Shown here: positions 37,014-44,538 of the stretch, one piece after another | Position numbering within the stretch: position 1 is the first letter of the stretch | Layout: each line of letters begins with the position of its first letter | Position numbers and translations under genes: made by a program | Source of the DNA: Planctomycetota bacterium | GTDB taxonomy: Bacteria; Planctomycetota; B15-G4 | DNA: 64,000 nucleotides | Direction of reading: 5' to 3' | Assembly: GCA_029259745.1 (NCBI GenBank) | Contig: JAJDEO010000063.1 | Location: forward strand, 248,001 to 312,000 | Notes under the pieces: generated by a model | Seen by the model: only the letters and a program-made list of their open reading frames with translations | Told to the model about the DNA's origin: nothing | The model's database searches: none

Positions 37014-37517
37014 ATGACGCCCTTCCCGTCCATCGACCCTCCACTCTCCGAGCTGCGTGCGCGTGTCGTCGCGTCGCTGCGGCGGCGTGGGCTGACCGAG
37101 CACGACGCGCAGGACTGCGCGCAGGACGTCCTCGTGTCGCTGCATCGCGCTCTGCTCGCGCGTCCCGAGCACGCGGCGCCGGAAGCGCTTGCGTTGGCGA
37201 TCGCGCGCACGGCATATGTCGACTGGATGCGGCGCCACGGACGTCGGCGTCGTGCCGAGGGTGTCGTGCTCGAGCGGCACGTGGCGGCGGGCGGTGATGT
37301 CGTCGAGCAGGACCCCGGCGCTGTGCTCGATGTCCGCGCGGCCGTGGCGGCCCTGCCCGAGCAGCAACGCGTGATCGTCGAGCTGAGCGTTCGTCGCGGC
37401 CTCACCTACGCCGAGATCGGTGAGACGCTCGGGGTTCCCGTCGGGACGGTGAAGTCACGCATGCACCATGCGATGAAGCGGATGCGTGCGCATTTCGCTG
37501 AACGGGGTAGGCCATGA
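37014..37517 (+). CDS. ECF-type RNA polymerase sigma factor (second of two)
   Basis: 167 residues. Region 2: LTEHDAQDCAQDVLVSLHRAL (~27-47) and LALAIARTAYVDWMRRHGRRRR. Region 4: LPEQQRVIVELSVRRGLTYAEIGETL then GVPVGTVKSRMHHAMKRMR, a canonical sigma-70 region 4 helix-turn-helix. The next gene's ATG overlaps its stop (ATGA). It follows a terminator for the first sigma module, so it is an independent unit, with about 85 bases for its promoter. Confidence 0.9.
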   Translation: MTPFPSIDPPLSELRARVVASLRRRGLTEHDAQDCAQDVLVSLHRALLARPEHAAPEALALAIARTAYVDWMRRHGRRRRAEGVVLERHVAAGGDVVEQDPGAVLDVRAAVAALPEQQRVIVELSVRRGLTYAEIGETLGVPVGTVKSRMHHAMKRMRAHFAERGRP

Positions 37518-38413
37518 GTCGTGAAGACGACGTGACGGCCTGGCTGCAGGGCGAGTTGTGCGACGCGGAGGCCGCGTCGTTCGAGCGCGCGTTGTTCACC
37601 GACCCGACGCTGCGGATGCGCGTCGACGAAGAGCGCCGCGTGCTCGCCGCGCTCGCGGAGCTCGACGACGCCGACTGGAACGACACGCGGCGCGGGCGTC
37701 CGTCGGCGGTCTGGCGGCGCGTCGCGGGGATTGCAGCTGCGATGCTCGTCGTCGTGCTCGTGCTGGGGGACGTCTTCACGGCGCCGGAAGCGAGCGTGAC
37801 GCCGCCTGCGCGGAGTCTCGTCGTGGTCGAGAGCGACGATGCAGACGAGGTTGCGCGCTTGCTGCGGCGCCCGGACGTCGCGGCTCTGGGTGCACGCGAG
37901 GTCGGTCTGCGGGCGTTCGGCCTCATCGCGCTCATGCGCTCGGGGCGTGCCGACATCGACGACGACGTGCGCGCCGCGTCCGACTGGCTGCTGCTCCATC
38001 AGGGCGGCGATGGGACGATCGGTATCACGCCTGGCGACAGCGACCACGCCGTTGCCACCGTCGCGCTGCTCGAGGCGTCGCAGCGCATCGACATCGCGCC
38101 GGATGCGATCGCCGCGGCCGTCGAGTCGTTGCGTGACGGCGCCCGCGGGCTCGACGGCCCCGGCGCAACGCCCGTCCAGGCCGCCTGGACGTTGCAGGCC
38201 CTGCTCATGGCCAGGGCCGCCGGCCAGGCCGACTGCGAACTCGCCATCGAGCGGACGCACGGTTTGCTGCGCATGCGCATGCCCCAGCGCGTCGGTCGCG
38301 TCCCCGACCTGGCGGAAGCTCGGCGCCTCTGTCTCCCGCAGCGGTCGTCGGGCATCGGCAGCGAGGCGCTGCTCGACGCATCCCAGCGCGTGCTCGCCAC
38401 GCTGTCCCTCTAA
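37514..38413 (+). CDS. Putative anti-sigma protein with C-terminal helical-repeat domain
   Basis: 299 residues. Residues 1-~50 resemble an anti-sigma N-terminus (DDVTAWLQGELCDAEAASFERAL) without a zinc-binding HxxxCxxC. One membrane helix at ~67-87 (VAGIAAAMLVVVLVLG) follows, and the outer part consists of alpha-helices with ASDWLLLHQGGDGTIGITPG (~157-176), TVALLEASQRI and VQAAWTLQALLMARAAGQ. The W..LHQ..DG...G spacing resembles alpha/alpha-toroid (squalene-hopene cyclase or prenyltransferase-like) repeats. It is coupled to the sigma gene by a 4-base overlap. The extracytoplasmic repeat domain could act as a sensor; that is inference. Confidence 0.7.
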   Translation: MSREDDVTAWLQGELCDAEAASFERALFTDPTLRMRVDEERRVLAALAELDDADWNDTRRGRPSAVWRRVAGIAAAMLVVVLVLGDVFTAPEASVTPPARSLVVVESDDADEVARLLRRPDVAALGAREVGLRAFGLIALMRSGRADIDDDVRAASDWLLLHQGGDGTIGITPGDSDHAVATVALLEASQRIDIAPDAIAAAVESLRDGARGLDGPGATPVQAAWTLQALLMARAAGQADCELAIERTHGLLRMRMPQRVGRVPDLAEARRLCLPQRSSGIGSEALLDASQRVLATLSL

Positions 38414-38867
38414 CATCTTTTGAAAAACTCATCCGGCGCGCCGCACGCACCCGAGCGCGGCTGTGCGAGCGCGGGAGTCTCGACGAATCCACCGATTCGC
38501 CTGTGTTCCCACACTCGCACAGACACTCGCGGTCACGCACGTCGCACTCGGAGCAGTTCTTCAACAGGCTGCTAACCCGCATTATTCACGGAGAAGCGAC
38601 TGCGGATGCGCCTGCGCCAGCAGGGCTGCGTCGAACAACACGCCTTCTGTGCTCAACGAAGCGTTACGTCGCCGACCTGTCGAGAGATGCTGATGCTCGT
38701 TGCCCCGCAGATGCAGCCGCCCCCTCGCGGCGCTTCTCCATGGATCACCCGTGCTGACGCAACACACGCGGCGCCTGCGTCTCAGAAAATCGGGTCGCGA
38801 GTGAACCTCGCGGGCTTCCCGAGCGATCAAGTCATGACCCGATCACCGAGGCCGTGGACCCGCAACT
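38414..38867. other. 454-base intergenic region upstream of the TonB-receptor gene
   Basis: No credible coding frame was found; short open frames here are compositional. It contains an 8-bp inverted repeat ATCGGGTC (about 38788) with GACCCGAT (about 38836-38843), a Fur-like half palindrome at 38770-38784, and CCCGCAACTGTGA touching the GTG start, which recalls the core of cobalamin riboswitches without their other elements. It most likely holds the promoter and control region of the receptor gene. Confidence 0.5.
38770..38784 (+). promoter_or_regulatory. Possible Fur-like half-site upstream of the TonB-receptor gene
   Basis: GGCGCCTGCGTCTCA matches 12 of 15 positions of the TGAGACTGCGTCTCA idealised from the tandem site at 46326-46357; the right half (CTGCGTCTCA) is exact. 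It lies 83 bases before the GTG start. Low confidence by itself; the resemblance to the other site is the reason to list it. Confidence 0.3.
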
Positions 38868-40997
38868 GTGACAATCTCTCGATGGTGGTGCGCCGCGGCG
38901 CTGGCTGCCTTGACCGCGACGGCTCCGGCCCAGACCGCCACCGCTCCCGCGGCGGATGACGACGAGTCGGACATGGTCGTCACCGCGTCGCGGACCGAGG
39001 CCGCCCAAGTCGACTTACCCTACGCCGTCGATGTGGTCTCGGAGGACACGCTCCGCACGGGCCCCGATTCGCGCAGCCTTCCCAACGCCCTCTCGCGCGA
39101 GCCGAGCGTGCTGCTCCAGAAAACCGGCCCGGGTCAGTCGTCGCCCTACATCCGCGGCTTCACGGGCTTCCGCACGCTCTTCCTCGTCGACGGCGTGCGG
39201 CTCAACAACTCGGTCTGGCGTGATGGTCCGAACCAGTATGTCGGCACGGTCGACCAGTACTCGATCAGCTCCGTTGAACTCGTGAAAGGACCCGGCGCCG
39301 TGCTCTGGGGCTCGGAGGCGATCGGCGGCGTGATCGGCGCGCGCACGGCGCCGTCCAAGACGACCGACGGCTTCGGTGGACGCTTCGCGACGCGCTACTC
39401 CACGGGCGAGTGTTCGTGGTTCCAACGTCTCGAGCTCGAAGGCGGCGTTGCCGACGAGTGGAGCGCGCGACTCGGCATCACGAACAAGGACTTCGGTGCG
39501 ATCAATGCCGGTCGCGGGAGCGGCGATCTTCACGGGACGTCCTACGACGAGGAAGACTTGGACTTCCGCTTCGACGCGCCGGTGGACGACAACGTCGACT
39601 TCACCTTCGTATACCAACGTGCTCGCCAGTTCGACGTGCCGCGCACGGAGCGCACGATCGACTCCGTGCCTTGGCACGGCACGGTGACCGGCAGCGAGCT
39701 GCGTCGCGATCTCGACCAGAGTCGCGACCTCGCCTACGCGCGTCTCGCCTTCCGACCCGAGCGCGAGACGTACTACGACAACGGCGAGATCACACTCTCG
39801 TGGCAGCGTCATCGCGAGGAACAGAACCGTCTCCGAACGGGTGGCCGGCGTGATGTCACCGGGTTCGACGTCGAGACGTTGGGCCTTGCGGGCCAGATGT
39901 CGAAGGACACGTCGAGCGGCCTCTGGACGTGGGGATTCGACTACTACGAGGACGACGTGTCGTCGTCGCGGCGGGACTATCTCGACGGTGTCTTCACGGG
40001 CGAGCAGATCCAGGGTCCCGTGGGTGACGACAGCGAGGCGTCGTTGCTCGGTGTGTTCGTGCAGAACCAGATGCCGCACGACGACGGCGAGGGCGAGACG
40101 ACGTTCGGTCTGCGCTGGACGCGGGCGTCGGTCGACTCGGACCGTGTCGACAACCCGAACGTCGCCGGCAGCAGCCCGATGACGCCGGGCAACGTCATCG
40201 GCGTCGACCAGACGTGGTCGAACCTCTCGGCGTCCGTGCGAGCGCTGCGTTACGTCGACAATGAAACGTCCGTCTATGCGGGCGTGTCGCAGGGCTTTCG
40301 CGCGCCGAACCTCAGCGACCTGACGAGCGAACTCGAAGACTCGGGCATCGAGTCGCCATCACCGGACCTCGACCCCGAGCACTACCTCACCTTCGAGGTC
40401 GGCGCGAAGGCCGAGCACGCCGTGTGGGACGCCGAGGTTGCGCTGCACTACACGTTCGTCGACGACATGATCATCCGCTCACCCACCGGCGAGACGACCG
40501 GCGACGGCACACCGTTCCTGCAGAAGTCCAACGCCGGCGACGGATCGGTGTACGGCGTCGAAGCGTCTGGCGAATGGCGCTTCGCGGAGGGTTGGGCCGC
40601 GCACGGGCTTGCGAGTTGGCTCGACACCCAGGTGGATCAGTTCCGCGCCGATGGAAGCGAGACGTCGGGGCCGATGAGTCGCACGCAGCCGTTCATCGGG
40701 GTCCTCGGTGTGACGCGTCGCCCGCACGACGTGAACTGGTGGTGGCAGGCAGATGTCGTCTTCACGAATCGCGCGGACAAGCTCTCGCTGCGCGACGAGA
40801 CCGACCTGCGTCGCATCCCGCCGGGTGGCACGCCGGGCTACACTGTCTTCGGAGTCCGCGGCGGTGTCGATCTCGATGAGCGATCCACGCTCACGGTCGG
40901 CCTCGAGAACATCTTCGACAAGGACTACCGAGTGCACGGCTCGGGTCAGAACGAACCGGGTCGTAGCCTCGTCGTGAGTTACGCGATCGAGTTCTGA
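38868..40997 (+). CDS. TonB-dependent outer-membrane receptor (hemoglobin/transferrin-receptor-like)
   Basis: 709 residues from GTG 38868, the only start that gives a full signal peptide (MTISRWWCAAALAALTATAPA). A TonB-box-like SDMVVTAS follows at ~35-42. The plug domain (~45-165) contains SPYIRGFTGFRTLFLVDGVRLNNSVWRDG, GTVDQYSISSVELVKGPGAVLWGSEAIGGVI. The barrel (~170-709) ends in LENIFDKDYRVHGSGQNEPGRSLVVSYAIEF, with the terminal Phe expected of outer-membrane barrels. The RDGPNQYVGTVDQYSI wording is that of hemoglobin/heme-type receptors, so iron or heme uptake is the best guess. A TonB gene starts in its stop codon. Confidence 0.88.
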   Translation: MTISRWWCAAALAALTATAPAQTATAPAADDDESDMVVTASRTEAAQVDLPYAVDVVSEDTLRTGPDSRSLPNALSREPSVLLQKTGPGQSSPYIRGFTGFRTLFLVDGVRLNNSVWRDGPNQYVGTVDQYSISSVELVKGPGAVLWGSEAIGGVIGARTAPSKTTDGFGGRFATRYSTGECSWFQRLELEGGVADEWSARLGITNKDFGAINAGRGSGDLHGTSYDEEDLDFRFDAPVDDNVDFTFVYQRARQFDVPRTERTIDSVPWHGTVTGSELRRDLDQSRDLAYARLAFRPERETYYDNGEITLSWQRHREEQNRLRTGGRRDVTGFDVETLGLAGQMSKDTSSGLWTWGFDYYEDDVSSSRRDYLDGVFTGEQIQGPVGDDSEASLLGVFVQNQMPHDDGEGETTFGLRWTRASVDSDRVDNPNVAGSSPMTPGNVIGVDQTWSNLSASVRALRYVDNETSVYAGVSQGFRAPNLSDLTSELEDSGIESPSPDLDPEHYLTFEVGAKAEHAVWDAEVALHYTFVDDMIIRSPTGETTGDGTPFLQKSNAGDGSVYGVEASGEWRFAEGWAAHGLASWLDTQVDQFRADGSETSGPMSRTQPFIGVLGVTRRPHDVNWWWQADVVFTNRADKLSLRDETDLRRIPPGGTPGYTVFGVRGGVDLDERSTLTVGLENIFDKDYRVHGSGQNEPGRSLVVSYAIEF

Positions 40998-41887
40998 TGA
41001 AGCGCACGCTGCGCACGACGTACACGTCGCTTCCTGTCGCTTCGCCGCCGAGCGGGCGCGGCGCGGCCGAGCTGCGCGCGCGGAGTCACCGTCGGCGCAC
41101 GGGCACCGTGGGGGCGCTGATGCTCTCGCTGGTTCTCTATGGCGGGTTCGGCGCTGTCTGGTGGTTCGACATGAACGCGCAGCGCGGGATGAAGGCGGCC
41201 TCGTCGGCAGCGCGTGCCGTGGCGATCGACGCGACGCTGTCCGACGCGCGTGTCGTGACCTTCGACGCGGCGTTGGAAGGTGATGAGCACGTCGAATGGG
41301 ACGCCCCCGACTTCGAGCCGATGGTGGTCTCGGAGTTCGAACTCGCCGACGAGGTCGATGTCGATGTGGCCGACATCGAACCTGATCGCCTCGACGCTGA
41401 GCTCGCGTCGGGCGCGCCGTCAGCGCGGCAGCTTGCCGCGATGATGACCGTGCGTGCCGTGCTGCCGCGGCCTGCGCAGCCGCCAGCCGTCGAGCCCGAG
41501 CCGATCGAGTGGCCGGAGTGGCTCTCCGACGTCGCACCGGTGACGCCGGACACGCCGGCCGAAGGCGCACCCGAGGTGCCACCGTCCGACCCGGGCGACA
41601 CGGACACCGTCGTGTTCACGCGCCCCGAACCGCGCCCTGACAACCCACCGCCGAAGTACCCGCGCATCGCACGCCGCCGGGGTTGGGAAGGCGTCGTGAT
41701 CCTCTCCGTACGCGTGCTCGCGACGGGCCTCGTCGACGACGCGTTCGTGCTGGTGACGTCGGGGCGTGCGGTGCTCGACGACGCGGCGCTCGAAGCTGTT
41801 CTCGGTTGGCACTTCGAGCCGGCGCGGCGCGGTGACGAGGCGATCCCAGGACGGCGCGACGTCTCGATCCGCTTCGAGCTGAAATGA
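40997..41887 (+). CDS. TonB family energy-transducing protein
   Basis: 296 residues; ATG overlaps the receptor stop (TGATG), so the two are coupled. One N-terminal membrane helix (TVGALMLSLVLYGGFGAVWWF, ~36-56) with a basic cytoplasmic start. A proline/glutamate-rich periplasmic spacer (~150-215, PAQPPAVEPEPIEWPEW) precedes a C-terminal TonB domain: PPPKYPRIARRRGWEGVVILSVRV, VDDAFVLVTSGRAVLDDAALEAVLGWHFEPA. It transmits proton-motive force to the receptor. No exbB/exbD is in this window, so those partners must be encoded elsewhere. Clear family assignment. Confidence 0.88.
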   Translation: MKRTLRTTYTSLPVASPPSGRGAAELRARSHRRRTGTVGALMLSLVLYGGFGAVWWFDMNAQRGMKAASSAARAVAIDATLSDARVVTFDAALEGDEHVEWDAPDFEPMVVSEFELADEVDVDVADIEPDRLDAELASGAPSARQLAAMMTVRAVLPRPAQPPAVEPEPIEWPEWLSDVAPVTPDTPAEGAPEVPPSDPGDTDTVVFTRPEPRPDNPPPKYPRIARRRGWEGVVILSVRVLATGLVDDAFVLVTSGRAVLDDAALEAVLGWHFEPARRGDEAIPGRRDVSIRFELK

Positions 41888-41923
41888 ACACGGACCGCGA
41901 CGCACATGCGCCGCGGGCCGTGT
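41888..41923. terminator. Hairpin between converging tonB and kelch genes
   Basis: Inverted repeat ACACGGACCGCG (41888-41899) and CGCGGGCCGTGT (41912-41923), 12 bp with one mismatch and a 12-base loop, directly after the tonB stop and 36 bases from the stop of the minus-strand kelch gene at 41960. No long T run; function as a bidirectional terminator is likely. Confidence 0.55.
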
Positions 41924-41959
41924 CTGAGTTGCTGCAAACTCGCTTCCGTCGGCTTCGCT

Positions 41960-43936
41960 TCAGTCGGCTTGTGCGCCGGCGACGTCGATGAACGCGAGCA
42001 TTGCGCGGGTCTGTCCGTCGACGTGACCGCTGTAGATCAGCAGGCGGTCGCCGTGGGCGAACATGCGCATGTGGCGCGTCTCGAAGGGCAACTCGTCGAC
42101 CACGGTCGTCCACGTGTCGGTGATCGGGTCGTACATCTCGATCGAGTTGTTGCTCATGAGCTTGCCATCCTCGCCGATGGGTGACGACCCGCCGGCGACG
42201 TAGAGCTTGTCGTCGAGCGCCACGATCTCCGCTGACAGGCGCGGGGTCGACGGCTGCGCGATCGGCACGAACTCGAGCGTGTCGAAGTCGAAGGCCTCAC
42301 AGCTCTCGACGAGTTCGAAGCCATCGGCCATGCCGCTGATGAGGTAGTAGCGGTTGTCGATGACGTCGCCGCCGAACGCGCGGCGCTGCGTCGTCATCTG
42401 CACGCCCGCGTCTTCCCAGGCATCGGTCACCCCGACGTTCCAGCGCTGGATGTCGAGCAGGTGCTCGAACTGCTCACCGCGCGGACGGCGGTCGTCGAAG
42501 TCGAGGCCGCCGAAGATCCAGAGGTCGCCGTCGTACTCGACGAGACCGAACTGCGTGCGGCTGCGCGGAAGGTCGGGCGCATCGGCGTCCTTCCAACGAT
42601 CGAGGTCGAAGTCGTAGCGCAGCGCCTGCGGTTGCGTGAGGGCCGTTTCCCCGTTGTGACCGAAGCCGCCGACGGCGTATCCGTGTTGGTTGTCCGCGCC
42701 GTGCAGTGCGGTCTGCATCGACTGGCGCGGCGCGGGGAAGTTCGAGAGCTTGCGCCACTTCAGCGAGTTGAGGCGCAGCGCCCAGCCCTCGTCGAGGAAC
42801 ATGTCCGCGTCGAAGTCGTGCTGACCGGTGCTGCGGTTGCCGCCGAAGAAGTACAGCTCGCCGTCGTTGAGGAACATCGCCTGGCGGTTGCGCGCCGCGC
42901 CGGGTGCGGGGACCGTCATCACGGAGACGGTCGGCTCGTTGCTGCGCGTCATCGGGAAGGATTCGATGTGACGCACGCGGGCGTCGGGCGACATGCCGAC
43001 GATGCCGCCCATGGCGAGTACGCGGTCGTTGTCGGCGACGAGCTGGTGGAAGAAGCGCGGGAAGGTCAGCGTGCCTTCCTGGCGCCAGGTGCTTTCGCCG
43101 GGCGCGAACGAGAAGACGCGGCCCTGCATTCCGGACGTGATCACGCGACCGTCCAGCGTGACCGCCGACGTCGCGAAGCCCATGCCTGGGTACTCGGGGC
43201 CGATCGCCCAATCGCCGCTGGTTGTGTCGAGAATGTGCACGGCGTTGGTTGCACCGTCGGGCGTCATGCCGCCGACGGTGATGAGGTGGTGGCCATGCAC
43301 GGCGACGCCGAGGGCACGGCGCGTAAAGGGCTGTTCGTGCTCCTGCCAACCCGTGTCGAGATCGGCGAGGTCGAGCGTGAGGTAGGTGTCGTGCCAGTCG
43401 CCGTCGCGACGGCCTGAGCCATCGAGCACCCAGCCTCCGACGACGTAGAGCGTGTCGCCGATGATCTCCGACTCGTGTGAGGAGCGCGGCTCGGGCATCG
43501 GCGGCAGTGCCGACCACTCGAGCGTTTCGGTGTCGAAGCGCAGCACGTCCTCGATCGAACGCATGTCGGACGTCGGCGTCCCGGCCTCGTTGTAGATGCG
43601 CATCCCGCCGATCCGCAGCACGTCGTCGTCGTACGCGACGAGCGTCAGGCTCTGCATCGCGTCACCCGACGGCAGGAACTCGATGTCACGCGTGTCGAGC
43701 AGGTTGATGCGGTAGAAGTCGCTCGACTGACCTTCGCGGCTGTACTTGTGCGGAACACCGAAGTAGCCGCCGTAGACGTAGAGCCAACCATCGACGGCTT
43801 CGGCACCGAAGCTCGTGATTGCGCGGGGAAGCGTGCCGATGAGCGACGAGCCACCCGTGGGCGGCGTGACGTCGACGGCATCGTTGGGATCGGACGCGGC
43901 GAGAGCGATCGCAGCGCACAGGGCGAGAGACTTCAT
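41960..43936 (-). CDS. Exported kelch-repeat beta-propeller protein
   Basis: 658 residues from ATG 43936, which opens the signal peptide MKSLALCAAIALAA and overlaps the stop of the upstream gene (ATGA); a longer in-frame start would bury the leader. About nine or ten kelch-type blades with double glycines are visible: GWLYVYGGYFG, DDVLRIGGMRIY, DTLYVVGGWVLD, HHLITVGGMTPDG, DRVLAMGGIVG, GELYFFGGNRS, HGYAVGGFGHNG, GDLWIFGGLDFD and DKLYVAGGSSP. Kelch propellers bind ligands or proteins or carry oxidase sites; no catalytic residues were recognised. Its operon partner is the CxxC protein and it converges on the TonB pair. Confidence 0.82.
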   Translation of the reverse strand: MKSLALCAAIALAASDPNDAVDVTPPTGGSSLIGTLPRAITSFGAEAVDGWLYVYGGYFGVPHKYSREGQSSDFYRINLLDTRDIEFLPSGDAMQSLTLVAYDDDVLRIGGMRIYNEAGTPTSDMRSIEDVLRFDTETLEWSALPPMPEPRSSHESEIIGDTLYVVGGWVLDGSGRRDGDWHDTYLTLDLADLDTGWQEHEQPFTRRALGVAVHGHHLITVGGMTPDGATNAVHILDTTSGDWAIGPEYPGMGFATSAVTLDGRVITSGMQGRVFSFAPGESTWRQEGTLTFPRFFHQLVADNDRVLAMGGIVGMSPDARVRHIESFPMTRSNEPTVSVMTVPAPGAARNRQAMFLNDGELYFFGGNRSTGQHDFDADMFLDEGWALRLNSLKWRKLSNFPAPRQSMQTALHGADNQHGYAVGGFGHNGETALTQPQALRYDFDLDRWKDADAPDLPRSRTQFGLVEYDGDLWIFGGLDFDDRRPRGEQFEHLLDIQRWNVGVTDAWEDAGVQMTTQRRAFGGDVIDNRYYLISGMADGFELVESCEAFDFDTLEFVPIAQPSTPRLSAEIVALDDKLYVAGGSSPIGEDGKLMSNNSIEMYDPITDTWTTVVDELPFETRHMRMFAHGDRLLIYSGHVDGQTRAMLAFIDVAGAQAD

Positions 43937-44376
43937 GACGGATCTCGTGAATCGGAGGGTCGAACGGACGGAGTGACGAAGGCGGGCGAGCGGCGTAACC
44001 ACGCCCACGCGAGACGTGAAGTCTCGGGACGGCGGTCGACGATCAGTGCCCAGAGGAAGGGGACGTCGGTGGCGATGTCGATCGGCGCACCGGTGCGGTC
44101 GGCGAGCATGTCGATCGGGGTGCTGGCGATCTCTGCGATCGTGGCGCCATGCACGGCGCAGAGCAGGCGCGTCATGCGCTTGGAGAACGCGAGATCTTCG
44201 TGCGCGAGCTCGACAGCTTCGTCGATCACCGTGGTGTCGTCGTGACCCGGCAGAGCATCGGGAAGCGCGACGCCGAACGAGCGCAGTTGGTTGTCGATCT
44301 CACGCCACTCGAACGTGGCGCGCAGAATGACGGCGAGAGGGCATTGGCGGCACATGAGATGGCTCGGGGTGAACAA
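43933..44376 (-). CDS. Hypothetical protein with N-terminal CxxC, coupled to the kelch gene
   Basis: 147 residues; start at 44376 (MFTPSHLMCRQCP) or the internal ATG at 44355 (MCRQCP). Features: an N-terminal CRQC pair, then FEWREIDNQLRSFGVALPDAL and a helical region EAVELAHEDLAFSKRMTRLLCAVHG, and a C-terminal IVDRRPETSRLAWAWLRRSP. No signal peptide and no family recognised, so the protein is probably cytoplasmic. It ends in ATGA over the kelch start, so the two are made together. It might be a metal-responsive or regulatory partner, but nothing in the sequence proves that. Confidence 0.58.
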   Translation of the reverse strand: MFTPSHLMCRQCPLAVILRATFEWREIDNQLRSFGVALPDALPGHDDTTVIDEAVELAHEDLAFSKRMTRLLCAVHGATIAEIASTPIDMLADRTGAPIDIATDVPFLWALIVDRRPETSRLAWAWLRRSPAFVTPSVRPSDSRDPS

Positions 44377-44390
44377 GGTTGGGCGAAGTG

Positions 44391-44422
44391 TGGGCCCGGG
44401 AGTCCGTTCACTCCCGGGCCCA
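44391..44422 (-). terminator. Perfect 13-bp hairpin between two minus-strand genes
   Basis: TGGGCCCGGGAGT (44391-44403) and ACTCCCGGGCCCA (44410-44422) form a perfect 13-bp stem with a 6-base loop. It lies 117 bases beyond the stop of the FG-GAP gene (44539) and just before the CxxC gene start, so it may terminate the former. No T run follows on the minus strand, so an mRNA-stability or attenuator role is also possible. Confidence 0.6.
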
Positions 44423-44538
44423 CGTCCGTCGTCCGTTGTTCCGCGCGGCAGGGTGAATCTCGAGCGCGTCGATGCCCCGCCGATCGGCGTCCTACTCTCC
44501 GGTGTTCAACCGCAGTTTCGACGCGCTCGTGTCTGTGA

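Noticed and set aside
38414..38867. Several short open frames between the anti-sigma gene and the receptor gene
   Set aside because: They lack ribosome-binding sites and family features and overlap each other; composition explains them.
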